A DNA stretch of 6,183 bases from Oscillospiraceae bacterium (GCA_029005335.1 JAQXFT010000025.1:1-6183), one strand, 5' to 3'; counted from the stretch's first letter, positions 1 to 5,868 are shown. The notes: a model not told the origin generated them from the sequence alone. Made by a program: numbers and translations.

Positions 1-337
1 GGGTTCATCAAGAGAACACGCTGCACTTGCTCCACTTTATCTCGGAGTAAAGGCTGTACTCGTTAAGTCATTTGCAAGAATACACCGTGCTAACCTTATA
101 AATGCAGGCATACTTCCGCTTACATTCGTAAACGAATCCGATTATGACAATATTTCACAGGGCGATGAACTTCTCCTCGCTGACGTTCGCAAGGACGTTG
201 AAGCAGGAAAGTCCGAACTTACAATAGTAAATAAGACTAACGGAAAGGAAATCCCCGTACTCTGCGAACTCTCCGGACGTACAAAGGATATTATGCTTGC
301 CGGCGGTCTGCTTGACTATACAAGAGAATCACTCTGA
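1..337 (+). CDS. acn: Aconitate hydratase, C-terminal fragment (5' end outside window)
   Basis: This is the last 111 codons of an aconitase, read in the frame beginning at base 2 and ending at TGA 335-337, with a second TGA directly behind. Aconitase interconverts citrate and isocitrate in the cytoplasm using a 4Fe-4S cluster. The visible part is the swivel domain. It opens with GSSREHAALAPLYLG, where the Ser-Ser-Arg group matches the substrate-binding and catalytic-base residues of known aconitases, followed by KSFARIHRANLINAGILPLTF. That continuation suits a monomeric aconitase of the kind common in clostridia better than the small subunit of isopropylmalate dehydratase (LeuD), which shares only the GSSREH core. 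The cluster-binding cysteines lie upstream of the window. Lysine is mostly AAG, as in icd downstream, suggesting high expression. The isocitrate dehydrogenase gene about 730 bases on supports the assignment. Confidence 0.9.
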   Translation, partial: GSSREHAALAPLYLGVKAVLVKSFARIHRANLINAGILPLTFVNESDYDNISQGDELLLADVRKDVEAGKSELTIVNKTNGKEIPVLCELSGRTKDIMLAGGLLDYTRESL

Positions 338-344
338 TGATTGT

Positions 345-410
345 CGGGGGACTCTGTCCCCCGAACCCCCTGCAAGCTTTTTGAAAAAAGCTTGACCAAA
401 AACTTTTTTG
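345..410. repeat. Two-hairpin GC/AT intergenic element after acn
   Basis: The element starts eight bases after the acn stop. The first hairpin is a perfect 8-bp stem, CGGGGGAC (345-352) with GTCCCCCG (356-363), closed by a TCT loop. After ACCCCCTG comes a second inverted repeat, CAAGCTTT (373-380) with AAAGCTTG (387-394). It ends with a short palindrome-like run, CAAAAA-C-TTTTTTG (397-410). The modular pattern of C-rich hairpin, AAGCTT hairpin and A-run/T-run looks like a dispersed intergenic repeat of the kind I recall from Ruminococcus and related genomes, but copy number cannot be judged from one window. It may reduce read-through from acn into the following genes or stabilise the acn 3' end. 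Confidence 0.55.
373..409 (+). terminator. Possible weak or partial terminator behind acn
   Basis: The AAGCTT-type stem (373-380 with 387-394) is followed, nine bases later, by six T residues (404-409). The gap between stem and T-run is longer than in a standard intrinsic terminator, so complete termination is doubtful. It could act as an attenuator between acn and the downstream genes. Confidence 0.3.
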
Positions 411-420
411 ATAATATTCT
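392..420 (+). promoter_or_regulatory. Candidate promoter for the small membrane genes and icd
   Basis: TTGACC (392-397) and TATTCT (415-420) are separated by 17 bases, a sigma-A-like arrangement, but the -10 matches the consensus at only four of six positions. The -35 overlaps the right arm of the AAGCTT hairpin. Transcription would begin near 427, about 30 bases ahead of the first small gene. If real, it would let 456-2281 be transcribed separately from acn. Confidence 0.3.
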
Positions 421-455
421 GGTTTGTGTGATTACGAAATATAGAGGATAACGAC

Positions 456-653
456 ATGAAATTTATCATTCCCGTTGCTATGGTTGCATTAGTAATGTAT
501 TTTGTAAACAAAATACAGAATTTCAATAAATCCGGAAAAGATGAAATAAAAAAAATGCCTGTTTCAAAACAGATTTTATATACACTGCTCTGCTTTTCGC
601 CTTACCTTATATTTTTTGTCATAATTATGATTATAGCAATGACTTTCAGATGA
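456..653 (+). CDS. Small two-helix membrane protein, function unknown
   Basis: The product is a 65-residue protein I do not recognise. It has two hydrophobic segments, roughly residues 3-18 and 40-62, joined by a polar lysine-rich loop (K19, K25, K28, K32, K33, K38). By the positive-inside rule this suggests a membrane hairpin with the loop in the cytoplasm. The start is supported by AGAGG at 443-447, eight bases ahead of the ATG. The stop codon overlaps the ribosome binding site of the next gene, so the two are very probably translated together. Codon use is AT-rich (AAA for Lys), unlike the AAG-rich acn and icd around it, which suggests modest expression. No catalytic motif is seen. The reading frame, ribosome binding site and coupling argue for a real gene. 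Confidence 0.75.
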   Translation: MKFIIPVAMVALVMYFVNKIQNFNKSGKDEIKKMPVSKQILYTLLCFSPYLIFFVIIMIIAMTFR

Positions 654-663
654 GGTATACTTT

Positions 664-1047
664 ATGAAAGATTTAATCAAAAATGCTGTTGATGACATAA
701 AGCAGGATATTGAGGAATCCGTAATTGATTCAAAAGATGACCGCAAAAAAAATCCGGCTAAATATATAGGAAACAGAAGTACGCCCGAAAGCAGTGCGTG
801 GAGCAGACTTTTTTTCCCGAATTTTATCGGAATATTCCTCGGACTTGCTGTGGCAAGGCTCTTTCACTGCGGATTTCCGGGGTATATCTTTTTCGGAATA
901 GTTTTCGCATTTCTTGCGGGAGTTTGGAAAAGCTATGAACTTGACAATATATCACTTAAAAATGCGATTGTAAAAAATACTCTGCTTATGGGTATATGGC
1001 TTGCGATTTTTGCTGTATGGCTTATTATATTATATAAAATAAATTAA
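664..1047 (+). CDS. Integral membrane protein with charged N-terminus, function unknown
   Basis: The product is a 127-residue protein of unrecognised family. Residues 1-45 are hydrophilic and highly charged (many Asp, Glu and Lys) and probably cytoplasmic. Three hydrophobic segments follow at about 49-66, 71-88 and 103-124, with a short polar stretch KSYELDNISLKN between the second and third. The ribosome binding site GAGG (652-655) overlaps the TGA of the preceding gene (651-653), a layout typical of translational coupling. The icd start codon lies 19 bases after its stop, so the three genes 456-2281 probably share a transcript. Lysines are mostly AAA, against AAG in icd. Plausible roles are a transporter accessory or a membrane partner of the upstream small protein, but nothing in the sequence identifies a substrate. 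Confidence 0.75.
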   Translation: MKDLIKNAVDDIKQDIEESVIDSKDDRKKNPAKYIGNRSTPESSAWSRLFFPNFIGIFLGLAVARLFHCGFPGYIFFGIVFAFLAGVWKSYELDNISLKNAIVKNTLLMGIWLAIFAVWLIILYKIN

Positions 1048-1066
1048 ACGCTGGAGGTACTGAAAA

Positions 1067-2281
1067 ATGGAAAAAATTAAAATGACTACTCCCCTTGTCG
1101 AAATGGACGGCGACGAAATGACCCGAATCCTCTGGAAGTGGATTAAGGAAATTCTTCTCGAACCATATGTTGAACTCAACACAGAATACTATGACCTCGG
1201 ACTTGAACACCGTGAAGCTACAAAGGATAAGGTTACTATGGATTCCGCTGAAGCTACAAAGAAATATGGTGTTGCGGTAAAGTGTGCAACTATTACTCCT
1301 AACGCTGCAAGAATGCCTGAATACAATCTTACACAGATGTGGAAATCTCCTAACGGTACTATCCGTGCAGCTCTTGACGGTACAGTATTCAGAACCCCTA
1401 TTCTTGTAAAGGGTATTGAACCCTACATTCCTACATGGACAGCTCCTATAACAATCGCACGTCACGCATACGGCGATGTATATAAGAATACTGAAATGCG
1501 TGTTGAAAAGGGCTGTAAGGCTGAACTCGTTGTCACTGACAAGGACGGCAACGAAACAAGAGAGCTTATTCACGATTTCTCAAAGTGTGACGGTATAATT
1601 CAGGGACTTCACAACCTCGACGACAGTATCAGAGGCTTTGCAAGAGCTTGTTTAAATTACGGTCTCGACCTTAAACAGGACGTATGGTTTGCTACAAAGG
1701 ATACTATCTCAAAGAAGTATGACCACAGATTCAAGGATATTTTTCAGGAAGTATATGATACAGAATACAAGGAAAAATATGAGGCTCTCGGCATAGAATA
1801 CTTCTATACACTTATTGATGATGCTGTAGCAAGAGTAATCCGTTCAAAGGGCGGATATATCTGGGCTTGCAAGAACTATGACGGAGACGTTATGTCCGAT
1901 ATGGTTTCAACAGCATACGGAAGCCTTGCTATGATGACATCAGTCCTTGTATCTCCAGACGGAATCTATGAATACGAAGCTGCTCATGGTACAGTACAGC
2001 GTCACTATTACAAGTATCTCAAGGGCGAGGAAACCTCAACAAACTCCGTTGCAACTATATTTGCATGGAGCGGTGCTTTACGCAAGAGAGGTGAACTTGA
2101 CGGCAATTCCGCACTCTGCGATTTTGCTGACAAGCTCGAAAAGGCTACTATCCGGACTATCGAAGAAGGCGTTATGACCGGTGACCTTTATCTCATCTCA
2201 AAGCTTGAAAACAAGAAGAAAGTCGATTCAAAGACATTCCTCATTGAAATCAACAACAGACTTGCTGAGCTTATGAAATAA
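1067..2281 (+). CDS. icd: NADP-dependent isocitrate dehydrogenase (eukaryote-like, type II subfamily)
   Basis: This 404-residue enzyme oxidatively decarboxylates isocitrate to 2-oxoglutarate with NADP+, in the cytoplasm as a homodimer by family knowledge. It aligns along its whole length with mammalian IDH1/IDH2, not with E. coli Icd. Substrate residues are visible as KSPNGTIR (93-100, with S94 and R100), R109 and R132 in ARHAYGD, the counterpart of human IDH1 R132. Catalytic Y139 and K211 are present. Metal ligands lie in LIDD (249-252) and NYDGDVMSD (270-278, D274 and D278). The NADP motif AAHGTVQRH (305-313) carries the R312/H313 pair that in IDH1 reads the 2'-phosphate, supporting NADP use. 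GGAGG at 1053-1057 sits nine bases before the ATG. Tandem TAA stops are followed by a strong terminator. No frameshift or missing key residue is seen. Confidence 0.97.
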   Translation: MEKIKMTTPLVEMDGDEMTRILWKWIKEILLEPYVELNTEYYDLGLEHREATKDKVTMDSAEATKKYGVAVKCATITPNAARMPEYNLTQMWKSPNGTIRAALDGTVFRTPILVKGIEPYIPTWTAPITIARHAYGDVYKNTEMRVEKGCKAELVVTDKDGNETRELIHDFSKCDGIIQGLHNLDDSIRGFARACLNYGLDLKQDVWFATKDTISKKYDHRFKDIFQEVYDTEYKEKYEALGIEYFYTLIDDAVARVIRSKGGYIWACKNYDGDVMSDMVSTAYGSLAMMTSVLVSPDGIYEYEAAHGTVQRHYYKYLKGEETSTNSVATIFAWSGALRKRGELDGNSALCDFADKLEKATIRTIEEGVMTGDLYLISKLENKKKVDSKTFLIEINNRLAELMK

Positions 2282-2292
2282 TAATCAGATTT

Positions 2293-2322
2293 GCCCCTGT
2301 CTCAATGGCAGGGGCTTTTTTT
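2293..2322 (+). terminator. Intrinsic terminator of icd
   Basis: GCCCCTG (2293-2299) pairs with CAGGGGC (2309-2315), extendable inward by a C-G pair and a G-U wobble, and is followed directly by seven T residues. It begins 11 bases after the icd stop codon and is a textbook Rho-independent terminator closing the acn/icd region. Confidence 0.95.
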
Positions 2323-2341
2323 ATTTATTTTCTAAAACCGC

Positions 2342-2370
2342 TTGCAAAATTTGTAATTATAGGTTATAAT
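2342..2370 (+). promoter_or_regulatory. Sigma-A-type promoter of the SGNH-like gene
   Basis: TTGCAA (2342-2347) and a perfect TATAAT (2365-2370) are separated by exactly 17 bases. The expected transcription start is near 2377. This leaves too little leader for an ATG at 2391 with a ribosome binding site and agrees with translation starting at 2412. Confidence 0.8.
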
Positions 2371-2397
2371 GATATTATATCAAAATTACTATGAAAC

Positions 2398-2401
2398 GGA
2401 G
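2398..2401 (+). promoter_or_regulatory. Ribosome binding site that decides the start at 2412
   Basis: GGAG lies 10 bases ahead of the ATG at 2412. The in-frame ATG at 2391 has only AT-rich sequence upstream and no purine-rich site, so the downstream ATG is preferred. Confidence 0.65.
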
Positions 2402-2411
2402 TTATGTATAT

Positions 2412-3284
2412 ATGTCCAAAAAAAGAACTGTTCACAGAGTTTCCGACTCAAAGAAAAACAAGCCCTTTGTCAGATTCAATTTCTGGCTTATGGTAATTAT
2501 ATTCGGATTATCATTTATTGCATGCTTTGTACTCTATATGATTGCTGCAAATCTTGATGACAACTTCTTTGATTTTGAATCATCATCAGAAAGCTCCTCA
2601 GAAGCCTCTGAAAGCAGTACTGCTGATACAACTTCTGATACTCAGGAAGACTCAGAAAGCGTTCCTGAGACTTCAGAAAGCATACCTGCTGAATCACCAG
2701 TTATAAATCCCGTTCCGGAATCAGAAAGAGCTGATGATACTTATTTTGACAATGTATGGCTTCTCACAGACTCTACACTCCTTGACATAAAATTCAATAC
2801 ATCTATATCAAATGTTCTCGGAAGCGAAAGCCTCAATGCCGTAAACATAAACGAAAGCAAAATAGAATCCGTATACGGCACTATAACAGCATATCAGAAT
2901 TTACAGATTATCCATCCGGAAAACCTATATATAATGCTCGGCTCAGATATAGGAGAATCCTCTGTTGATGATATGATTAACAGCTATGATACTTTTATAG
3001 CAAATGTAAAAGCCAATATGCCCGATACTAAAATTTATATAATGCAGATTCCGCCAGTTTATACAGACAGTGAAACTGTTACAAATGATAAGATAAACCA
3101 GTATAATTCACGTCTTATCCAGCTTGCTGACAGCTATTCATCATACTGCATAGATACCAACACGATATTAAAAAATAATACCGGAACACTAGATGAACAA
3201 TATTATTCATACGATTCCGATACCCTCACATCTAAAGCATATTCCGCTGTTTATGAGTATATTCTGACTCACACAGCACAGTAA
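2412..3284 (+). CDS. Membrane-anchored SGNH/GDSL-hydrolase-like protein, probably catalytically degenerate
   Basis: With the start at 2412 the product has 290 residues; an in-frame ATG at 2391 would add seven. A basic N-terminus is followed by one membrane helix (about 24-46), a Ser/Glu/Thr-rich linker (about 57-106) typical of surface proteins, and an extracytoplasmic domain. That domain follows the order of SGNH hydrolases common in clostridia. YFDNVWLLTDST occupies the place of block I (YFD..xxGDS), with Ser121 kept but Gly replaced by Thr. ENLYIMLGSDIG (about 170-181) sits at block III (YIMLGxNEIG), where the Asn is missing. INQYNSRLIQLADSYSSYCIDTNTIL resembles the later conserved stretch, and DSDTLT (268-273) sits where DGxHLT carries the catalytic Asp and His, here without the His. 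Family membership is an inference from motif order. A binding or structural role at the cell wall is more likely than esterase activity. The gene stands alone between its own promoter and terminator. Confidence 0.7.
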   Translation: MSKKRTVHRVSDSKKNKPFVRFNFWLMVIIFGLSFIACFVLYMIAANLDDNFFDFESSSESSSEASESSTADTTSDTQEDSESVPETSESIPAESPVINPVPESERADDTYFDNVWLLTDSTLLDIKFNTSISNVLGSESLNAVNINESKIESVYGTITAYQNLQIIHPENLYIMLGSDIGESSVDDMINSYDTFIANVKANMPDTKIYIMQIPPVYTDSETVTNDKINQYNSRLIQLADSYSSYCIDTNTILKNNTGTLDEQYYSYDSDTLTSKAYSAVYEYILTHTAQ

Positions 3285-3293
3285 AGCCCCCAG

Positions 3294-3334
3294 ACCCGAA
3301 CACTATATATAGTGTTCGGGTTAATTGTTTGTTT
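3294..3334 (+). terminator. Palindromic terminator of the SGNH-like gene, containing a NrdR-box sequence
   Basis: Bases 3294-3321 form a 28-bp perfect palindrome. In RNA it would fold as an 11-bp stem (3294-3304 with 3311-3321) around an ATATAT loop. A moderately T-rich tail (3321-3334) follows, so it probably terminates transcription of the gene ending at 3284. The centre, 3300-3315, reads ACACTATATATAGTGT, an exact match to the NrdR-box consensus acaCwAtATaTwGtgt. Confidence 0.75.
3300..3315. promoter_or_regulatory. Exact NrdR-box match upstream of the nrdDG operon
   Basis: All 16 positions fit the published NrdR-box consensus, the site bound by the ATP-cone repressor of ribonucleotide reductase genes. 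It lies about 190 bases upstream of the predicted nrdD transcription start, far from the usual promoter-proximal position, and is embedded in a terminator palindrome. It may be a remote operator or a coincidence of the hairpin sequence. Confidence 0.4.
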
Positions 3335-3395
3335 ATACTGTGAGTTATATCCGGAATTATCACCTTATACCGTTATTTTCTGAATTTCGAGCTTG

Positions 3396-3443
3396 TTATT
3401 TGTGCATATTTAACAAATAATTCCGTGCTATTTTGTGAATATT
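3396..3443. promoter_or_regulatory. Imperfect tandem motif and inverted repeat upstream of nrdD
   Basis: TATTTGTGCATATT (3397-3410) recurs as TATTTTGTGAATATT (3429-3443), differing by one insertion and one substitution, with starts 32 bases apart (about three helical turns). The first copy also lies within an 8-bp perfect inverted repeat, TTATTTGT (3396-3403) and ACAAATAA (3413-3420). The pair sits roughly 50-100 bases ahead of the predicted start of transcription. It could bind a dimeric regulator, but no known operator is matched with confidence. Confidence 0.3.
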
Positions 3444-3459
3444 ATATCTCGCTCCCCTC

Positions 3460-3488
3460 TTGACATTTTAAGCTTTTTAGATTATACT
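3460..3488 (+). promoter_or_regulatory. Sigma-A-type promoter of nrdDG
   Basis: A perfect TTGACA (3460-3465) is followed after 17 bases by TATACT (3483-3488), giving a predicted start near 3495. A TATAAT at 3488-3493 overlaps it but would need a 22-base spacer. The -10 region runs into CTATA-A-TATAG (3487-3497), an interrupted palindrome that resembles a NrdR box with one extra central base. Confidence 0.8.
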
Positions 3489-3510
3489 ATAATATAGTCG
3501 TACAAAAACG

Positions 3511-3526
3511 ATACTATATATTGTGG
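3511..3526. promoter_or_regulatory. NrdR box in the nrdD leader
   Basis: ATACTATATATTGTGG matches 14 of 16 positions of the NrdR-box consensus acaCwAtATaTwGtgt, including the whole CwATATATwG core. It lies between the predicted transcription start (about 3495) and the nrdD ribosome binding site (3531-3536), where bound repressor would block transcription. This agrees with the known control of ribonucleotide reductase operons by NrdR. The nrdR gene is not in this window. Confidence 0.7.
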
Positions 3527-3530
3527 TTCA

Positions 3531-3536
3531 GGGAGG
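3531..3536 (+). promoter_or_regulatory. Ribosome binding site that decides the nrdD start
   Basis: GGGAGG ends 10 bases before the ATG at 3547. An in-frame GTG at 3523 lies upstream of this site and inside the NrdR box, so it is not a plausible start. Confidence 0.85.
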
Positions 3537-3546
3537 AATAACAACT

Positions 3547-5859
3547 ATGATTATACACATAATCAAAAGAGACGGAAGAAAAGTTCCTTTTAATATTGAT
3601 AAAATTTCAAATGCAATTTTCAAGGCAGCACAATCCTGCGGAGGTTCGGATTTCAATGAAGCTATGGATACGGCTGTTGATGCGTGTCAGGTATATGAAG
3701 CAACATACGGAAATAAAATACCTACTGTTGAGGAGATTCAGGATATTGTCGAAAAGGTTCTCATAAAAAGAGGTCACGCAAAAACTGCCAAGGCATACAT
3801 ACTCTACCGCTATGAACGCACCCGTGCAAGAGAAATGCAGACAAACCTTATGCGTATTCTTAATGAGCTTACCTTCAATCCGGCAAAGGACAGCGATATC
3901 AAACGTGAAAACGCTAATATTGACGGAGATACCGCTATGGGAACTATGCTCAAATACGGTTCAGTATCGGCCAAGGAATTTTATGAAATGTATGTCCTTG
4001 ACCCACGTCACGCAAAAGCCCATATCAACGGAGATATTCATATTCATGATTTGGATTTCTACACACTGACAACTACATGTACCCAGATAGACCTGAAAAA
4101 GCTCTTTAAAAACGGATTTTCAACAGGTCACGGATTCCTGAGAGAGCCAAACGATATTTCAAGCTATTCTGCACTGGCTTGTATTGCTATTCAGTCCAAC
4201 CAGAACGACCAGCACGGAGGACAGAGTATTCCGACATTTGATTATTGTATGGCAGACGGCATAAAAAAGACATATGCAAAGAGATATACTCAGAACGTTG
4301 CAAGAGCATTGAATCTGATTTGCGGTCTGGAAAACGAATTTGAAATCGCTGAAGCAATCAAAAAGGAAATTTCAGAAAAATATGACTTAAAGCCCGTACT
4401 CGCAAACAATAACGGCTACGGAGAAAAGGAAAAAGAACTTCTTCTGAAATATACCACAGAGGAAAAAGCTGATGAGATTCAGAAATTCGCCCTTAAAAAT
4501 GCCGTAAAGGAAACCGACCGTGCAACATATCAGGCTATGGAGGCACTTATACATAATCTCAATACTATGAACAGCCGTGCAGGAGCTCAGACGCCATTCA
4601 GCTCAATCAACTATGGTACGGATACCTCTCCGGAGGGAAGAATGGTTATAAAAAATGTTCTTCTTGCTCAGGAGGCAGGACTCGGAAACGGCGAAACCCC
4701 TATTTTCCCGATTCATATTTTCAAGATTAAAGAGGGCATAAATTACAATCCGGAAGACCCCAATTATGATTTATTCAAGCTTGCCTGCCGTGTTTCTGCA
4801 AAGAGACTTTTCCCGAATTTCTCATTTATCGATGCTCCGTTCAATCTCCAGTATTACAAGGAGGGCGACCCTGATACAGAAATTGCATATATGGGCTGTC
4901 GCACAAGAGTTATAGGCAATGTATATGACCCCTCACGTGAAATCGTTACGGGAAGAGGAAATCTTAGCTTTACATCAATAAACCTCCCCCGCCTTGCAAT
5001 AAAAGCTGACCATAATGTAGGAGCATTCTTTGATATGCTCGATGAAATGATGGATTTGACTATCGAACAGCTTATGCACAGATTTAAAATCCAGTGTCAG
5101 AAGAAAGTAAGAAATTTCCCGTTCCTCATGGGACAGGGAATCTGGCTTGATTCCGATAAGCTCTCAGCTGATGATACAATAGAGGAAGTACTGAAGCACG
5201 GCACACTTTCAGTAGGCTTTATAGGACTTGCAGAAGCTCTTAAAGCTCTCATAGGCAAGCACCACGGCGAAGACGAGGAGGCACGGGAACTCGGTCTGGA
5301 AATCGTTCAGACAATGCGTAACCGCCTTGATGAAGAATGTAAGCGTACCGGTCTTAACTTCTCACTCCTTGCAACTCCTGCCGAAGGACTTTCCGGAAGA
5401 TTTGTCAAAATGGACGCTAAGAAATACGGAATCATTGAAGGCGTTACTGACAGAGATTACTATACAAACTCATTCCATGTTCCCGTATACTACAACATAA
5501 ATGCATTTGACAAAATAAGAATTGAAGCTCCGTATCATGCACTTACAAATGCAGGTCATATAAGCTATATAGAGCTTGACGGCGACCCTGTGGACAATCT
5601 GAATGCATTTGAAAAGGTTGTACGCTGTATGAAAGAATCCGGTATAGGCTACGGCTCAATAAATCACCCTGTAGACCGTGACCCTGTATGCGGATATACC
5701 GGAATTATAGGCGAGACCTGTCCGGCCTGCGGTCGTCACGAGGGCAATATGCCTTTTGAGCGTATCAGAAGAATTACAGGCTATCTGGTGGGTACTGTTG
5801 ACCGCTTTAACAATGCCAAGCGTGCGGAAGTTCATGACCGTGTAAAGCATAATATATAG
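3547..5859 (+). CDS. nrdD: Anaerobic (class III) ribonucleoside-triphosphate reductase, large subunit
   Basis: NrdD reduces ribonucleoside triphosphates to deoxyribonucleotides under anaerobic conditions using a glycyl radical, by family knowledge with formate as reductant in the best-studied enzymes. From the ATG at 3547 it has 770 residues. An ATP-cone allosteric domain (about 1-95, starting IIHIIKRDGRKVPF) precedes the catalytic barrel. HINGDIHIHDLDFY (159-172), TTTC (C178) and GCRTRV (C451) fit the two active-site cysteines of the family. C451 is the likely thiyl-radical position. The C-terminal metal site reads DPVCGYTG...CPAC (712-728), with C715, C725 and C728 visible but Asp712 where E. 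coli and T4 enzymes have a first Cys. The glycyl-radical loop is RRITGYLVGTVDRFNNAKR, with Gly745 the likely radical site. The gene is directly followed by nrdG and is probably repressed by NrdR. Confidence 0.97.
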   Translation: MIIHIIKRDGRKVPFNIDKISNAIFKAAQSCGGSDFNEAMDTAVDACQVYEATYGNKIPTVEEIQDIVEKVLIKRGHAKTAKAYILYRYERTRAREMQTNLMRILNELTFNPAKDSDIKRENANIDGDTAMGTMLKYGSVSAKEFYEMYVLDPRHAKAHINGDIHIHDLDFYTLTTTCTQIDLKKLFKNGFSTGHGFLREPNDISSYSALACIAIQSNQNDQHGGQSIPTFDYCMADGIKKTYAKRYTQNVARALNLICGLENEFEIAEAIKKEISEKYDLKPVLANNNGYGEKEKELLLKYTTEEKADEIQKFALKNAVKETDRATYQAMEALIHNLNTMNSRAGAQTPFSSINYGTDTSPEGRMVIKNVLLAQEAGLGNGETPIFPIHIFKIKEGINYNPEDPNYDLFKLACRVSAKRLFPNFSFIDAPFNLQYYKEGDPDTEIAYMGCRTRVIGNVYDPSREIVTGRGNLSFTSINLPRLAIKADHNVGAFFDMLDEMMDLTIEQLMHRFKIQCQKKVRNFPFLMGQGIWLDSDKLSADDTIEEVLKHGTLSVGFIGLAEALKALIGKHHGEDEEARELGLEIVQTMRNRLDEECKRTGLNFSLLATPAEGLSGRFVKMDAKKYGIIEGVTDRDYYTNSFHVPVYYNINAFDKIRIEAPYHALTNAGHISYIELDGDPVDNLNAFEKVVRCMKESGIGYGSINHPVDRDPVCGYTGIIGETCPACGRHEGNMPFERIRRITGYLVGTVDRFNNAKRAEVHDRVKHNI

Positions 5860-5862
5860 GAG
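5858..5862 (+). promoter_or_regulatory. nrdG ribosome binding site overlapping the nrdD stop
   Basis: AGGAG uses the last two bases of the nrdD TAG stop (5857-5859) and lies six bases before the nrdG ATG. This layout couples nrdG translation to that of nrdD. Confidence 0.85.
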
Positions 5863-5868
5863 AAGCTT

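Noticed and set aside
1025..1573. Long open frame on the minus strand, 182 codons
   Set aside because: It is antisense to icd, whose frame has full-length family similarity. The minus-strand product is Cys/Ser/Phe-rich with no recognisable domain.
2391..2411. Upstream ATG for the SGNH-like gene
   Set aside because: There is no ribosome binding site ahead of it and it is only about 14 bases from the predicted transcription start. GGAG at 2398-2401 fits the ATG at 2412. It cannot be fully excluded.
2499..2547. Possible lipoprotein signal (FIAC) in the SGNH-like protein
   Set aside because: The Cys is in the middle of the hydrophobic segment, with more membrane-spanning residues after it and Phe in place of the usual Leu at -3, so a plain membrane anchor is more likely.
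3393..3416. Rex operator (TTGTTA...TTAACAA)
   Set aside because: The half-sites are separated by too many bases for the 18-bp Rex palindrome, and the closer alternative has a poor left half and a three-base spacer.
3488..3493. TATAAT as the nrdD -10 element
   Set aside because: It would sit 22 bases from TTGACA. The overlapping TATACT at 3483-3488 has the ideal 17-base spacing.
3523..3546. GTG start for nrdD, adding eight residues
   Set aside because: The GTG lies inside the NrdR box and upstream of the GGGAGG ribosome binding site, which correctly serves the ATG at 3547. The ATG product begins with the usual ATP-cone sequence.
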